The notes below the pieces were generated by a model that searched no databases, had not been told where the DNA came from, and saw nothing but the letters and a program-made list of their open reading frames with translations. A DNA stretch of 21,102 nt from DATAXV01 sp036272915 (lineage in GTDB: Bacteria; Chloroflexota; Dormibacteria; Dormibacterales; Dormibacteraceae), in assembly GCA_036272915.1 (NCBI GenBank), contig DATAXV010000057.1:1-21102 (forward strand), written 5' to 3'. This document shows, one piece after another, positions 7,269-14,533 of this stretch (within the stretch, counting starts at the first letter, position 1; each line of letters opens with the position of its first letter). A program made the position numbers and the translations under genes.

Positions 7269-8723
7269 TCAATTCGCGCTCACACCGCCGGCCATGCTGT
7301 GCTCCTGGGAGTTGATCTGCTGCTGCGCGTGGCTCAGCGCCTGACCCACGCTCATCTTGTTGTAGGCGATGTTGTTCCAGGCGTCGGTCATGATCGTCGT
7401 GTACTGGGCGGTGAAGGTGCCGCGGGGGTAGCTGGTGTCGGAGATGCTGGCCTCGCTGGCGACGACCTGGAGCGCGCTCGAGATGGGGTTGCCGGCGTAG
7501 CCGTTCTTGCTCCGGATCCGTCCTTGGGCCTTGATCAGCTGCTGGTTCCAGGCCTGGACCTGGCTGCCTCGCGTGTAGCCGTTGGTGGTGGGCCCGGCCA
7601 GGTAGCCGTAGTTGTAGAAGGTGGTCAGCCAGAAGTCGAACGCGGCCTGGGGGTCCTTGGCGCCCTTGGGGATGGCCAGCATCCACGCCGTGAGCTCGAT
7701 GCCCTTGTTCAGCTGACCGTTCTGGCTGGGCGCGTCGCTGAGCTTCCAGGTGAGGTTGTAGCGGTGGTCGATCTGGCCGCCGGTCCAGTAGGCGTCGAGG
7801 TCGAACAGCTCTTTGCCGGTCGCCACGTAGTCCTTGGGCGAGCAGCTCCAGGGCCCGGGGTCGCCGGTGATGAAGCGCTCGTAGGTGGACCAGCCACCGT
7901 AGGCTTCCACCAGCTGCTTCTCGTACTTGAAGTAGTTCTCGACGCAGGATGACGACGCCTGATATCCGGTCTTGGCGTTCCAGATCGAGGGACCACCGCA
8001 GAACTCGTCGATCATGTAGATGTCGCTGGCGCCGACCACCGGCTCGCCGATGCGCTCCAGCGTGTGACCGGGACCGAACTGGACCACCTTCTCCGACTCC
8101 CTCAGCAGCTGCGTCCAGGTGCGGGGCAGGTTGTTGGGGTCGACGCCGGCGGCGCTGAGGTACTTGGGGATGACCAGGAGGTCACCGCTGGTCGGGTTGG
8201 AGGCGCCGGGCAGCGCGTACCACTTGCCGTCGTAGCGCGCGTAGCTGGCCATCGCCGGCAGGAAGTCGCTGGGCGTGATGCCCGCCTTCTTGAAGTACGG
8301 GGTGAGATCGGTCAGCGCCCCCCGCTGCACGAGCTCGGGAACGGTGTCGTGCAGCCCGATGAGGTCGGGAGGATCGCCCGCGTTCTGGCCGAGCAGGGTC
8401 TTGGTGATCTCGGTGCTCTCGTCCGGGACCTGCACCTCGGTGATCTTGAGGTGGGGCAGCTTCTGGTGCCAGATCTGGTGGTAGTACGTGTAGAAGGAGG
8501 CGATCGAGTTCGAGCCCGCCGACGTCTGCGGGGTCAGGCCCTCCATGATGTCGGGGTTGGTCATCGCCACCAGGTTGTTGTCGGCGGAGGCCTGGACGTT
8601 GGCGGTCCCGCCCCCTCCCGACCCGCAGGCCGCGGCCAGCAGCACCGCGGACCCGAGCAGCGCGAGCAGTCTCGCCCGCCGCCGGACACGCGTGCGGCCG
8701 CCGTGCGACAGCATTGATCTCAT
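7269..8723 (-). CDS. ABC sugar-type solute-binding lipoprotein (CUT1-like)
   Basis: 484 residues from ATG 8723, preceded by an A/G-rich GAGGGGAGGGGGG site. An upstream in-frame ATG at 8771 would run through a candidate operator and has no such site. The N-terminus is a lipoprotein signal peptide: an Arg-rich region (RTRVRRRAR), a hydrophobic stretch, and lipobox LAAAC with C33 as the lipidated residue, then a Gly/Ser linker. The rest resembles family 1 binding proteins of sugar ABC importers, with GDPPDLIGLHDTVPELVQRGALTDLTPYFKK and KWYALPGASN typical of that fold, and aromatic residues for stacking on a sugar. It appears intact, while the permease 46 bp downstream is not. It is the first gene of the catabolic operon, so it should respond to the divergent GntR regulator. 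Confidence 0.88.
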   Translation of the reverse strand: MRSMLSHGGRTRVRRRARLLALLGSAVLLAAACGSGGGGTANVQASADNNLVAMTNPDIMEGLTPQTSAGSNSIASFYTYYHQIWHQKLPHLKITEVQVPDESTEITKTLLGQNAGDPPDLIGLHDTVPELVQRGALTDLTPYFKKAGITPSDFLPAMASYARYDGKWYALPGASNPTSGDLLVIPKYLSAAGVDPNNLPRTWTQLLRESEKVVQFGPGHTLERIGEPVVGASDIYMIDEFCGGPSIWNAKTGYQASSSCVENYFKYEKQLVEAYGGWSTYERFITGDPGPWSCSPKDYVATGKELFDLDAYWTGGQIDHRYNLTWKLSDAPSQNGQLNKGIELTAWMLAIPKGAKDPQAAFDFWLTTFYNYGYLAGPTTNGYTRGSQVQAWNQQLIKAQGRIRSKNGYAGNPISSALQVVASEASISDTSYPRGTFTAQYTTIMTDAWNNIAYNKMSVGQALSHAQQQINSQEHSMAGGVSAN

Positions 8724-8765
8724 GTCACCCCCCTCCCCTCGCGCACGAAGGGCAGTTGCCGATCC

Positions 8766-8775
8766 GTGCATACAG
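8766..8775 (+). promoter_or_regulatory. Candidate GntR operator box 1 (GTGCATACAG)
   Basis: Contains the shared core GCATACA at 8768-8774. It lies about 45 bp upstream of the start of the binding-protein gene, where a bound repressor could block transcription or the transcript start. It is the least symmetrical of the three boxes. Confidence 0.4.
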
Positions 8776-8806
8776 GTGGACCCTCGTCACGCAGCGGACG
8801 AAGACT

Positions 8807-8816
8807 TTGCATACAA
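8807..8816 (+). promoter_or_regulatory. Candidate GntR operator box 2 (TTGCATACAA)
   Basis: This is the most symmetrical of the three boxes, one base pair away from a perfect TTGTATACAA-type palindrome. FCD-type GntR regulators usually bind short palindromes of the form TnGTnnnACnA, which this fits loosely. Its centre lies 41 bp from box 1 and 101 bp from box 3. Confidence 0.5.
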
Positions 8817-8908
8817 ACTCGCCCCCATCGAAACCCCCATCTTGAGTTCGCAGTGGGCCCGAGGCTAGCATGGCCAACCACTTCCGTCTACGTGGATCGG
8901 CCGTATTT

Positions 8909-8918
8909 TTGTATGCGA
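8909..8918 (-). promoter_or_regulatory. Candidate GntR operator box 3 (TCGCATACAA on the minus strand)
   Basis: The plus strand reads TTGTATGCGA, the inverted form of the same motif. It ends 12 bases before the GntR start codon, overlapping the likely -10 or transcript start, which would suit autoregulation. Confidence 0.45.
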
Positions 8919-8930
8919 CACTAATGGCCG

Positions 8931-9704
8931 ATGCCCGTGGATGAGCTTCAGCCCAGCGAGCGCCGGAGACGGCCGTCGGCGCGCGGCCGTCGGCGGCCGC
9001 CGGAGCTCCCGCTGCACCCGGTCCACGCCCCGAGGACGCCACGCCTGCGCGAGGTCGCCTACGATGCGATCAAGGAGGCCATCCTCGATGGACGCCTCGC
9101 CTCCGGCCAGCCGCTCCAGGAGGAGTCGATCGCCGAGCTGCTGGAGATCAGCCGGACGCCGGTGCGAGAGGCCCTGGCCCTGCTCGAGCACGAGGCGCTG
9201 ATCAGCCCCCGGGCGGGCAAGGGGCTCTGGGTCCGGAGTCTCTCCCGGAACGAGTTCGTGGACATGTTCGTCGCCAACGAGACCGTCGAGCCGTACCTGG
9301 CCCGGCTCGCCTCGATGCGCGCCACGCCGGGGCACACCGAGGCGATGCGGGCCGTGGTCGAGGACTGCCGCCTCCACGCTCGGAGGCCCGACCTGGCCGG
9401 CTTCCTCCGCGACGGCAGGCGGTTCCACCAGCTCGTCGGCGAGGCCTCGGGTAACCCGATCCTGACCCGCTTCGTGGTCCAGAACGAGGAGCGCACCGAC
9501 ATCTACCTGCTCGGCAACGCGGGAGCGGTCGAGGTCGACGCCTGGCAGCCCTCGGTGCAGGAGCACGAGGCGATCATGGAGGCGATCGTCCGCCGCGAGC
9601 CGGAGGAGGCGGCGCGGCTGGTCATCTATCACTCACAGTCGGTCCGTCACCGCCTGGCCCCGCTCTTCAGAGAGGACGCGCCGGGAGAGGAGGAAGCGTC
9701 TTGA
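8931..9704 (+). CDS. GntR-family transcriptional regulator, FCD domain
   Basis: 257 residues. After an Arg/Pro-rich N-terminal extension (1 to about 38), the winged helix-turn-helix spans about 40-101, with the typical LREVAYDAIKEAILDGRL and LLEISRTPVREALALLEHEAL recognition region. The C-terminal FCD ligand-binding domain spans about 105-240 and carries three histidines placed like the usual metal site (H166 in RRFHQLV, H212 in QEHEAI, H234 in IYHSQSV). Such proteins are usually repressors released by a sugar acid or related metabolite. It stands divergent to the catabolic operon and upstream of a dehydratase gene, so it is the likely local regulator. ATG 8931 is used although no clear ribosome binding site precedes it. 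The effector is unknown. Confidence 0.92.
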   Translation: MPVDELQPSERRRRPSARGRRRPPELPLHPVHAPRTPRLREVAYDAIKEAILDGRLASGQPLQEESIAELLEISRTPVREALALLEHEALISPRAGKGLWVRSLSRNEFVDMFVANETVEPYLARLASMRATPGHTEAMRAVVEDCRLHARRPDLAGFLRDGRRFHQLVGEASGNPILTRFVVQNEERTDIYLLGNAGAVEVDAWQPSVQEHEAIMEAIVRREPEEAARLVIYHSQSVRHRLAPLFREDAPGEEEAS

Positions 9705-10264
9705 CGGTCCAACTGCATATGCGGCGGGAGCTGAACGGACTGCCCGAGCTGGCCGTCCCCGAGGGCTGCGAACTGCGCACGCTGACCCCGGGCGACCACG
9801 AGATGTGGACGTCCTTGCTCCACGGCAACGGCGAGCTCGGCGAGTGGGACCTGGAGCGGGCCAGGCCCCTCTTCGCGCCAGGCTCGCCGATGCCCCTCGG
9901 CGGCGCCTTCCTCGCCAGCGTGGGCGGCCGGCCGGCGGCGACCGCGCAGCTCCACCTGCACTCGGACGGCGGCGCCTACGCCCCGATGCCCGAGCTGGGC
10001 TGGGTGGCGGCGCTGCCCGAGTACCGCGGCCACCGGCTGGGCCGCCTGGTCTGCCTGGCCGTGCTCCGACATGCCGCCGGGCTCGGTCACGAGCGGATCT
10101 TCCTGAAGACCGACGATCACCGCCTGCCCGCGATCAGGACCTATCTGCGCCTCGGCTTCCAGCCCTGGATGTACGATGCCACCGCTCCCGAGCGCTGGGC
10201 GGTACTGCTGCGCAACTGGCCCGACCTGGACCAGATCACCGGGGCGGCGGGGGACGCGGGCTGA
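9701..10264 (+). CDS. GNAT-family N-acetyltransferase
   Basis: 187 residues if started at TTG 9701, which overlaps the GntR stop in a TTGA junction and has GGAGGAA at 9689-9695 just upstream. The next in-frame ATG at 9719 is too far from that site. The acetyl-CoA pyrophosphate loop is visible as ALPEYRGHRLGRLV (R-G-H-R-L-G), preceded by the beta strand PELGWVAAL and followed by IFLKTDDHRLPAIRTYLRLGFQPW, the usual end of the fold. The acceptor amine is unknown. Coupling to the regulator and closeness to aminotransferase and dehydratase genes suggest it acetylates an amino-bearing intermediate or a toxic analogue, but that is inference. Confidence 0.85.
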   Translation: MTVQLHMRRELNGLPELAVPEGCELRTLTPGDHEMWTSLLHGNGELGEWDLERARPLFAPGSPMPLGGAFLASVGGRPAATAQLHLHSDGGAYAPMPELGWVAALPEYRGHRLGRLVCLAVLRHAAGLGHERIFLKTDDHRLPAIRTYLRLGFQPWMYDATAPERWAVLLRNWPDLDQITGAAGDAG

Positions 10265-10352
10265 GGGTGCGGGGCGGGATCGACGGCGAGCGGCGGAACC
10301 CCGGCCAGCCCCTGAGCACGGCGGTCTCGCCGCCGCGGGAGGTTGAAGCGAC

Positions 10353-11594
10353 GTGAGCGGCTCCGAACTCGAGGCCGGCCGGGATCTGGAACGCGGCGCT
10401 GCCGCCGGGGCGAACCACGGCGGCCACCGCCCGAAGATCCGCGCGATCCGGGCCCTGGTCGTCAACGCCCGGATGCGGAACTGGATCTTCGTCAAGGTCG
10501 AGACCGACCAGCCCGGCCTCTACGGCTGGGGCGAGGCCACGTTGGAGTGGAAGACGGAGGGGGTCGTCGGCTCGATCAACGACGTCGGCCGCTTTCTCGT
10601 CGGCGAGGACCCGCTGCGGATCGAGCACCTGTACCAGATCATGACCCGCCAGTACTTCTGGCGGGCCGGCATCGAGGGCATGTCCGCGATCAGCGGCATC
10701 GAGCACGCGCTCTGGGACATAAAGGGCAAGTGGCTGGGCGTACCCGTCTACGAGCTCCTCGGCGGTCGCGTCCGGGACCGCGTCCGGCTCTACAACCACC
10801 TCGGCGGCGGCCACATGGAGGCCATGTACGAGACCAGCGAGGTGGCCGAGGCGGTGGAGCAGGCACTGGTCGTCAAGGAGATGGGCTTCAGCGCTCTGAA
10901 GTTCATGCCGGTGCCCCGCACCGAGCCGGTCGAGGGGATCGCCTCGGTGAGGGCCGCTGAGCGCCTGGTCGCCGCGGTGCGCGAGGCGGTCGGGCCGGAG
11001 ATGGACCTGATCGTCGACCTCCACGCCAGGACCCAGCCGGCGATGGCGATCCAGTACTGCCACGCCTTCGAGCCCCACGGCCTCCTCTTCTTCGAGGAGC
11101 CGTGCCCGACCGAGGACGTCGACGCCACCGCCCAGGTCACCGCCGCCTCGCGGATCCCGATCGCGACCGGCGAGCGGCTGGTCGGTCGGAGCCAGTTCCG
11201 GGAGCTGATCGAGCGCCGGGCCTGCCACATCGTCCAGCCCGACCTCTCCCACTGCGGCGGCCTCTGGGAGGCTCGCAAGATCGCCGCCATGGCCGAGACC
11301 CACTCGATGGCGGTGGCACCCCACAACCCGAACGGCCCCCTGGCCCTCGCCGTCGCGGTCCACTTCGCGCTGGCCACCCCGAACTGGATGATTCAGGAGA
11401 TGCTCACCGACGACGTGCCCTGGCGCGAGGAGGTCCTGGGCCGCTCGCTCGAGCTGCGCCAGGGCTACGCCTCGATCTCCACCGCCCCCGGCCTGGGCGT
11501 CGAGGTGAACGAGGCGGAGGCGGCCAAGCACCCCTTCCAGCCCGAGGCGCCCCAGCGCTACTTCCATCCCGACGGGTCGGTCGCGGACTGGTAG
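10353..11594 (+). CDS. Enolase-superfamily sugar-acid dehydratase, galactonate dehydratase-like
   Basis: 413 residues from GTG 10353, with GGGAGG at 10338-10343. A short leading extension (1 to about 28) precedes the enolase N-terminal capping domain (about 30-140), and the TIM barrel follows. Active-site elements of the mandelate racemase subgroup are present: K183 in ALKFMP, D222 and H224 in VDLHART, E248 in FFEEP, E274 in ATGERL, D297 in QPDLSHCGG and H324 in VAPHNPNGPLAL. This set, in particular DxH with GERL and APHnPxGP, is closest to D-galactonate dehydratase, which turns an aldonate into a 2-keto-3-deoxy acid. Mannonate or other acid-sugar dehydratase activity cannot be excluded. Metal residues are all intact. 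It ends the rightward gntR operon and links it to sugar-acid catabolism. Confidence 0.88.
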   Translation: MSGSELEAGRDLERGAAAGANHGGHRPKIRAIRALVVNARMRNWIFVKVETDQPGLYGWGEATLEWKTEGVVGSINDVGRFLVGEDPLRIEHLYQIMTRQYFWRAGIEGMSAISGIEHALWDIKGKWLGVPVYELLGGRVRDRVRLYNHLGGGHMEAMYETSEVAEAVEQALVVKEMGFSALKFMPVPRTEPVEGIASVRAAERLVAAVREAVGPEMDLIVDLHARTQPAMAIQYCHAFEPHGLLFFEEPCPTEDVDATAQVTAASRIPIATGERLVGRSQFRELIERRACHIVQPDLSHCGGLWEARKIAAMAETHSMAVAPHNPNGPLALAVAVHFALATPNWMIQEMLTDDVPWREEVLGRSLELRQGYASISTAPGLGVEVNEAEAAKHPFQPEAPQRYFHPDGSVADW

Positions 11595-11610
11595 TGGCCG
11601 CCTCTTTTCG

Positions 11611-11641
11611 TTGATTCGCGCGCGCCGAGGCGCCCTATTCT
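11611..11641 (+). promoter_or_regulatory. Possible promoter for the 139-residue hypothetical protein
   Basis: TTGATT at 11611-11616 and TATTCT at 11636-11641, spaced 19 bases, lie just upstream of ATG 11648. Transcription would begin at or very near the start codon, implying a leaderless or nearly leaderless mRNA. The spacing is longer than the optimum of 17. Confidence 0.35.
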
Positions 11642-11647
11642 GAGGGC

Positions 11648-12067
11648 ATGGCAGGACCTATCAACATCGACCCGAGCAAGCCGCGCCACCGGGAGCCCGA
11701 GTTCGGGACGGCGAGCGAGCAGGACGTTCCGGTCTTCCTCGGCGTGATGCGCGTGCTGCGCGAGCCCGCCATCGCACCGGCCTTCTCACGACTCCTCACC
11801 GGTGACGCCAGGCAGGAGGACGAGATTCCTCTCGCCCACCTCTTCGAGGAGATCTGCACGATGGCCGTGCATCGCCTGATCTCCGAGGACCTCCTCTTCG
11901 ACGCCTTCGCCTTCGACCTCTATTGGGACCGCCTGCACGAGGCGGTGAGCGCGGTCAGGCAGAAGACCGAACACGACAAGTTCTGCGAGAACTTCGAGAT
12001 CTGCGCCGAGCTGGCGCGGGCCTACCGGCGGAGCCGGCCCTCGAAGCTCCCGGCCGGGGTGTCCTAG
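11648..12067 (+). CDS. Hypothetical protein, 139 residues
   Basis: A real gene is supported by good codon use and by a composed, mostly helical protein with no low-complexity sequence. It has helices around DVPVFLGVMRVLREPAIAPAF, PLAHLFEEICTMAVHRLISEDLLFDAFAFDLYWDRLHEAV and FCENFEICAELARAYRRSRP. The pattern of a helical domain with LFEEI, then EDLLFDAF, then a W-D/E region recalls DUF4760-type proteins, but this is only a resemblance. There are no signal peptide, membrane segment or catalytic motif. It is separate from the dehydratase gene by 53 bp and convergent with the peptide-binding lipoprotein gene. Function unknown. Confidence 0.7.
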   Translation: MAGPINIDPSKPRHREPEFGTASEQDVPVFLGVMRVLREPAIAPAFSRLLTGDARQEDEIPLAHLFEEICTMAVHRLISEDLLFDAFAFDLYWDRLHEAVSAVRQKTEHDKFCENFEICAELARAYRRSRPSKLPAGVS

Positions 12068-12080
12068 CCTCGGACCCATC

Positions 12081-12118
12081 GCCGGTGGCGATGCCCTCCC
12101 CGGGTGGTCGCCACCGGC
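12081..12118 (+). terminator. Candidate hairpin downstream of the hypothetical gene
   Basis: GCCGGTGGCGA at 12081-12091 pairs with TCGCCACCGGC at 12108-12118, an 11-bp stem with a 16-base loop, starting 13 bases after the stop codon. Only a short pyrimidine-rich stretch follows and there is no true T run, so it may be a weak or factor-assisted terminator. Confidence 0.4.
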
Positions 12119-12175
12119 GGTTCCCTCTCCCGCCGCCTTCTCACCCGTACGTGTTCACCTGCCCGCGGACATGGT

Positions 12176-12207
12176 GAGGGCGGGGGTCGGTACCGACCCC
12201 CGCCCTC
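12176..12207. terminator. Perfect 32-bp palindrome between convergent genes, likely bidirectional terminator
   Basis: GAGGGCGGGGGTCGGT is followed directly by its exact reverse complement, giving a 16-bp stem able to form on either strand. It sits between the stop codons of two convergent genes, 24 bp from the lipoprotein stop. No T tract flanks it, so intrinsic termination would rely on the very stable stem. A protein-binding palindrome is the alternative. Confidence 0.55.
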
Positions 12208-12231
12208 TTCAGAGCGCTGTCGCTCGCTCGC

Positions 12232-14121
12232 TCAGGAGTTCGCGGAGGACTTCATCCCGAAGTCGCCGATGCTCCAGTAGTCCAGCCCGTTGAAGGCCGT
12301 CGCTCCGGGAGCGGGCGCGCCGGGCTGGAAGTTGACGACACTATCTGACGCGGTGGCGACGTTGGGCCGCTGGTAGAGCGGGATCAGCGGAAGGTACTGG
12401 TTCCACTCCTCCTGAGCCTGGTCATAGAGCTTCTGCCGCTGCGACTGGCTGGCGGTGAGCTCGGCCTGCGTGAAGAGGTTGGTCAGAGTCGGGTCGTTGG
12501 CCCGGCTCCAGTTGGACCCACCGGGGTTGGCGGGGTTCGGGATCTGCGAGGGGAAGATCGAGGTCGACCAGGCGTCGGGATCAGGCCCGAAGATGGTCGT
12601 GTAGATACCGGCGTCGTACTGGCCGGTGGCCAGGGTCCCGTTCTCCCCGAAGTCGGCGAAGTACTGGTCGGCGGGGAAGTTGGTGAAGTTGGTCACCTTG
12701 GCGCCGACCTGCGCCCAGTCGTGCTGCAGCTGCTCCTGCTCGGCCGACCGCTGGGGGTCGCCGCTGGTGGTCGAGAGGGTGAACTCGAGCATCCGTCCGT
12801 TCTTCTCGCGGACGCCGCTCTTGGTCATCTTCCAGCCGTCGGAGGTCAGCATCGAGTTGGCCTTGGCGACATCCAGCTTCCAGGCGGGAAGGTTGGTGTC
12901 GTACCAGGGCTTGAGGTTGTCGGGAAAGGGGCTGTTCATGATCTTGCCGACGCCGCCGACCAGGGACTTGATCATGGCCTGCTTGTCGACGGCGATGTTC
13001 AGCGCCTGGCGCAGCACCGGGTCGTCCTTGAAGACGGTCGGCTTGCCGCATGTGGGCGCGTACTGCTGTCCGGAGCACCCGGTCTCGTTGTTGCCGACGT
13101 TGAACAGCACGAGCTCGAAGCTGGGCGGGTAGGAGACGACGGTCTTGACGTTCTTCAGGTTCTTGGTCGCCGAGATGTCGGAGCCGAGAAGGTCCTGGCC
13201 GATCTGGGTGTCACCGGTGCGGATGCCGGCCAGCTCGCTGGACTTGTCACCGTAGGTCTTGTAGACGAGCCGGTTCAGGTACGCCTTGTGGTTGAAGTAC
13301 TTGGCTCCGCCACGGCCGTCGGCGTAGTAGGGATTGGGCTTGTAGGTGACGACGGTGTTGTTGCCGCCGGTGAAGCTGGTGATCTGGTACGGGCCGTCGG
13401 TCACGTTCGGGTAGTTGGCGAAGAAGGGGGCGTTCTTCCAGCTGGCGACCGGGGTCGAGCCCAGTGCCTGCTGGGGAAGCGGCGACATGTCCAGGTCGGT
13501 GAGGTAGGGACCGAGGACTCCGGTGTTGATCGCGCTCGGCGCCTGGCAGTTGCCGGCCGGGACCGGGCCCATCTGCCAGACCATCTTGGTCGGGCTCAGG
13601 ATCTGCATGCCCGTGACCTGGTCGAACCCAGGCGCGGTGGTGGCGCCGCTGGCCGGGTTGCAGATCTGCTGCCAGGTCCACTTGATATCGTTGGTCGTCA
13701 GCGACTTGCCGTCCGACCACTTCAGCCCGCTCTTGAGCTGGATGGTGATGTTCATCTTGTTGCCGTTGACGGTGACCATCCCGTTCTGAGTGGTCGGGAC
13801 CTGGGTCACCAGATCCGGAAGCGGCTGGTTGTTGTTGGCGAAGGTCCAGAGATTGGACCAGATCGGGGCGGAGGCCTGGACCAGGCTGACAGCCGGGTTC
13901 AGGAACGGGTCCCAGTTGGAGATCCCCTCCCAGTCCGAGGTGGTCATGGTGCCGCCCTGAGGGGGCACCTGTGGTGAATAGGTCCCGGGATTGCTCAGCT
14001 CGACGACATTGCCGCCGGTGGCACCCGAGGTCTGTGCACCACAGGCGGCGAGCACAAGCAGCGCACCAACCAGCACTGTTGTGAGCGGCCAGCGGCGCAA
14101 AAGCGTCCCTCTACTAGCCAT
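12232..14121 (-). CDS. Family 5 ABC solute-binding lipoprotein (peptide/nickel/opine type)
   Basis: 629 residues from ATG 14121, behind AGGAGGAA. A lipoprotein signal peptide is clear: RR, then WPLTTVLVGALLVLAAC with C27 as the lipid-modified residue, followed by a Gly/Ser/Thr linker. The body matches family 5 extracellular binding proteins: LKSGLKWSDGKSLTTNDIKWTW (the family signature region), TDGPYQITSF, VLRQALNIAVDKQAM, and near the C-terminus YDQAQEEWNQYLPLIPLYQRP. Length fits the family, which binds oligopeptides, dipeptides, nickel or opines outside the cell. No permease or ATPase gene is adjacent, so it is an orphan that either feeds a transporter encoded elsewhere or acts as a sensor. 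It appears monocistronic. Confidence 0.92.
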   Translation of the reverse strand: MASRGTLLRRWPLTTVLVGALLVLAACGAQTSGATGGNVVELSNPGTYSPQVPPQGGTMTTSDWEGISNWDPFLNPAVSLVQASAPIWSNLWTFANNNQPLPDLVTQVPTTQNGMVTVNGNKMNITIQLKSGLKWSDGKSLTTNDIKWTWQQICNPASGATTAPGFDQVTGMQILSPTKMVWQMGPVPAGNCQAPSAINTGVLGPYLTDLDMSPLPQQALGSTPVASWKNAPFFANYPNVTDGPYQITSFTGGNNTVVTYKPNPYYADGRGGAKYFNHKAYLNRLVYKTYGDKSSELAGIRTGDTQIGQDLLGSDISATKNLKNVKTVVSYPPSFELVLFNVGNNETGCSGQQYAPTCGKPTVFKDDPVLRQALNIAVDKQAMIKSLVGGVGKIMNSPFPDNLKPWYDTNLPAWKLDVAKANSMLTSDGWKMTKSGVREKNGRMLEFTLSTTSGDPQRSAEQEQLQHDWAQVGAKVTNFTNFPADQYFADFGENGTLATGQYDAGIYTTIFGPDPDAWSTSIFPSQIPNPANPGGSNWSRANDPTLTNLFTQAELTASQSQRQKLYDQAQEEWNQYLPLIPLYQRPNVATASDSVVNFQPGAPAPGATAFNGLDYWSIGDFGMKSSANS

Positions 14122-14533
14122 GGTTCCTCCTGGCTCGACCTTCTATGGGCCGGCATCCTCTTCGCGTCACAAGAAGCTAATCATGATCGGCGTGTCCTGT
14201 CCAGAGTGAACGCGGACATTACGTTGTGTGTTGAAGTGTGGCTGCCGGACACATTCCGTTATCCGCAGAAGTGTGGATCGAGTTCGGTGAACGCCTTCGA
14301 CCGCCCGGGTCGCGGATCAGGTCACGTGGTCCAGCCGCCAACAGCCGGAACAGACCCTCGGTGTGAGTGACACCTGATCTGTCCACTCACGAGGTCCGGC
14401 CGGATAAGGCGGCATTGCTCGTCACCATACTGGGAGCCGGCGCAGTAACGCGCCTACGCCATCTGACATCCGACCTCTATCGAGAGTGAGGCTCTATCAA
14501 TGCCATCGGTGATCCCCTAGTGCCTCCACACCG
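14122..14533. other. Gene-free stretch of 412 bp
   Basis: No credible coding region is seen. It should carry the promoter of the leftward family 5 lipoprotein gene, near its left end. A weak candidate on the minus strand is TGGACA followed 17 bases later by TTAGCT, about 14170-14200. Small inverted repeats are present: GTGAGTG at 14363-14369 with CACTCAC at 14384-14390, and the palindrome TCCGGCCGGA at 14395-14404. CTCTATC occurs twice, at 14475-14481 and 14492-14498. CCGTCA/TGACGG at 14531-14547 forms a short hairpin over the stop of the MBL-Rieske gene. None is strong enough to name. Confidence 0.5.

Larger units (their letters stand above)
8724..8930. promoter_or_regulatory. Divergent control region between sugar-binding protein operon and GntR gene
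   Basis: This 207-bp gap separates the leftward operon from the rightward gntR-like gene and must hold both promoters. It is locally more AT-rich than the genes around it. It contains three copies of the 7-mer GCATACA (two on the plus strand, one on the minus). No convincing -35/-10 pair could be fixed on either strand; a TATTTT at 8904-8909 is a possible -10 for the rightward gene. The GntR gene has no good ribosome binding site, so a short or absent leader is possible there. Confidence 0.6.

Noticed and set aside
8725..9042. Minus-strand frame across the divergent promoter region
   Set aside because: It crosses the operator boxes and the start of the GntR gene, and its product has no motif.
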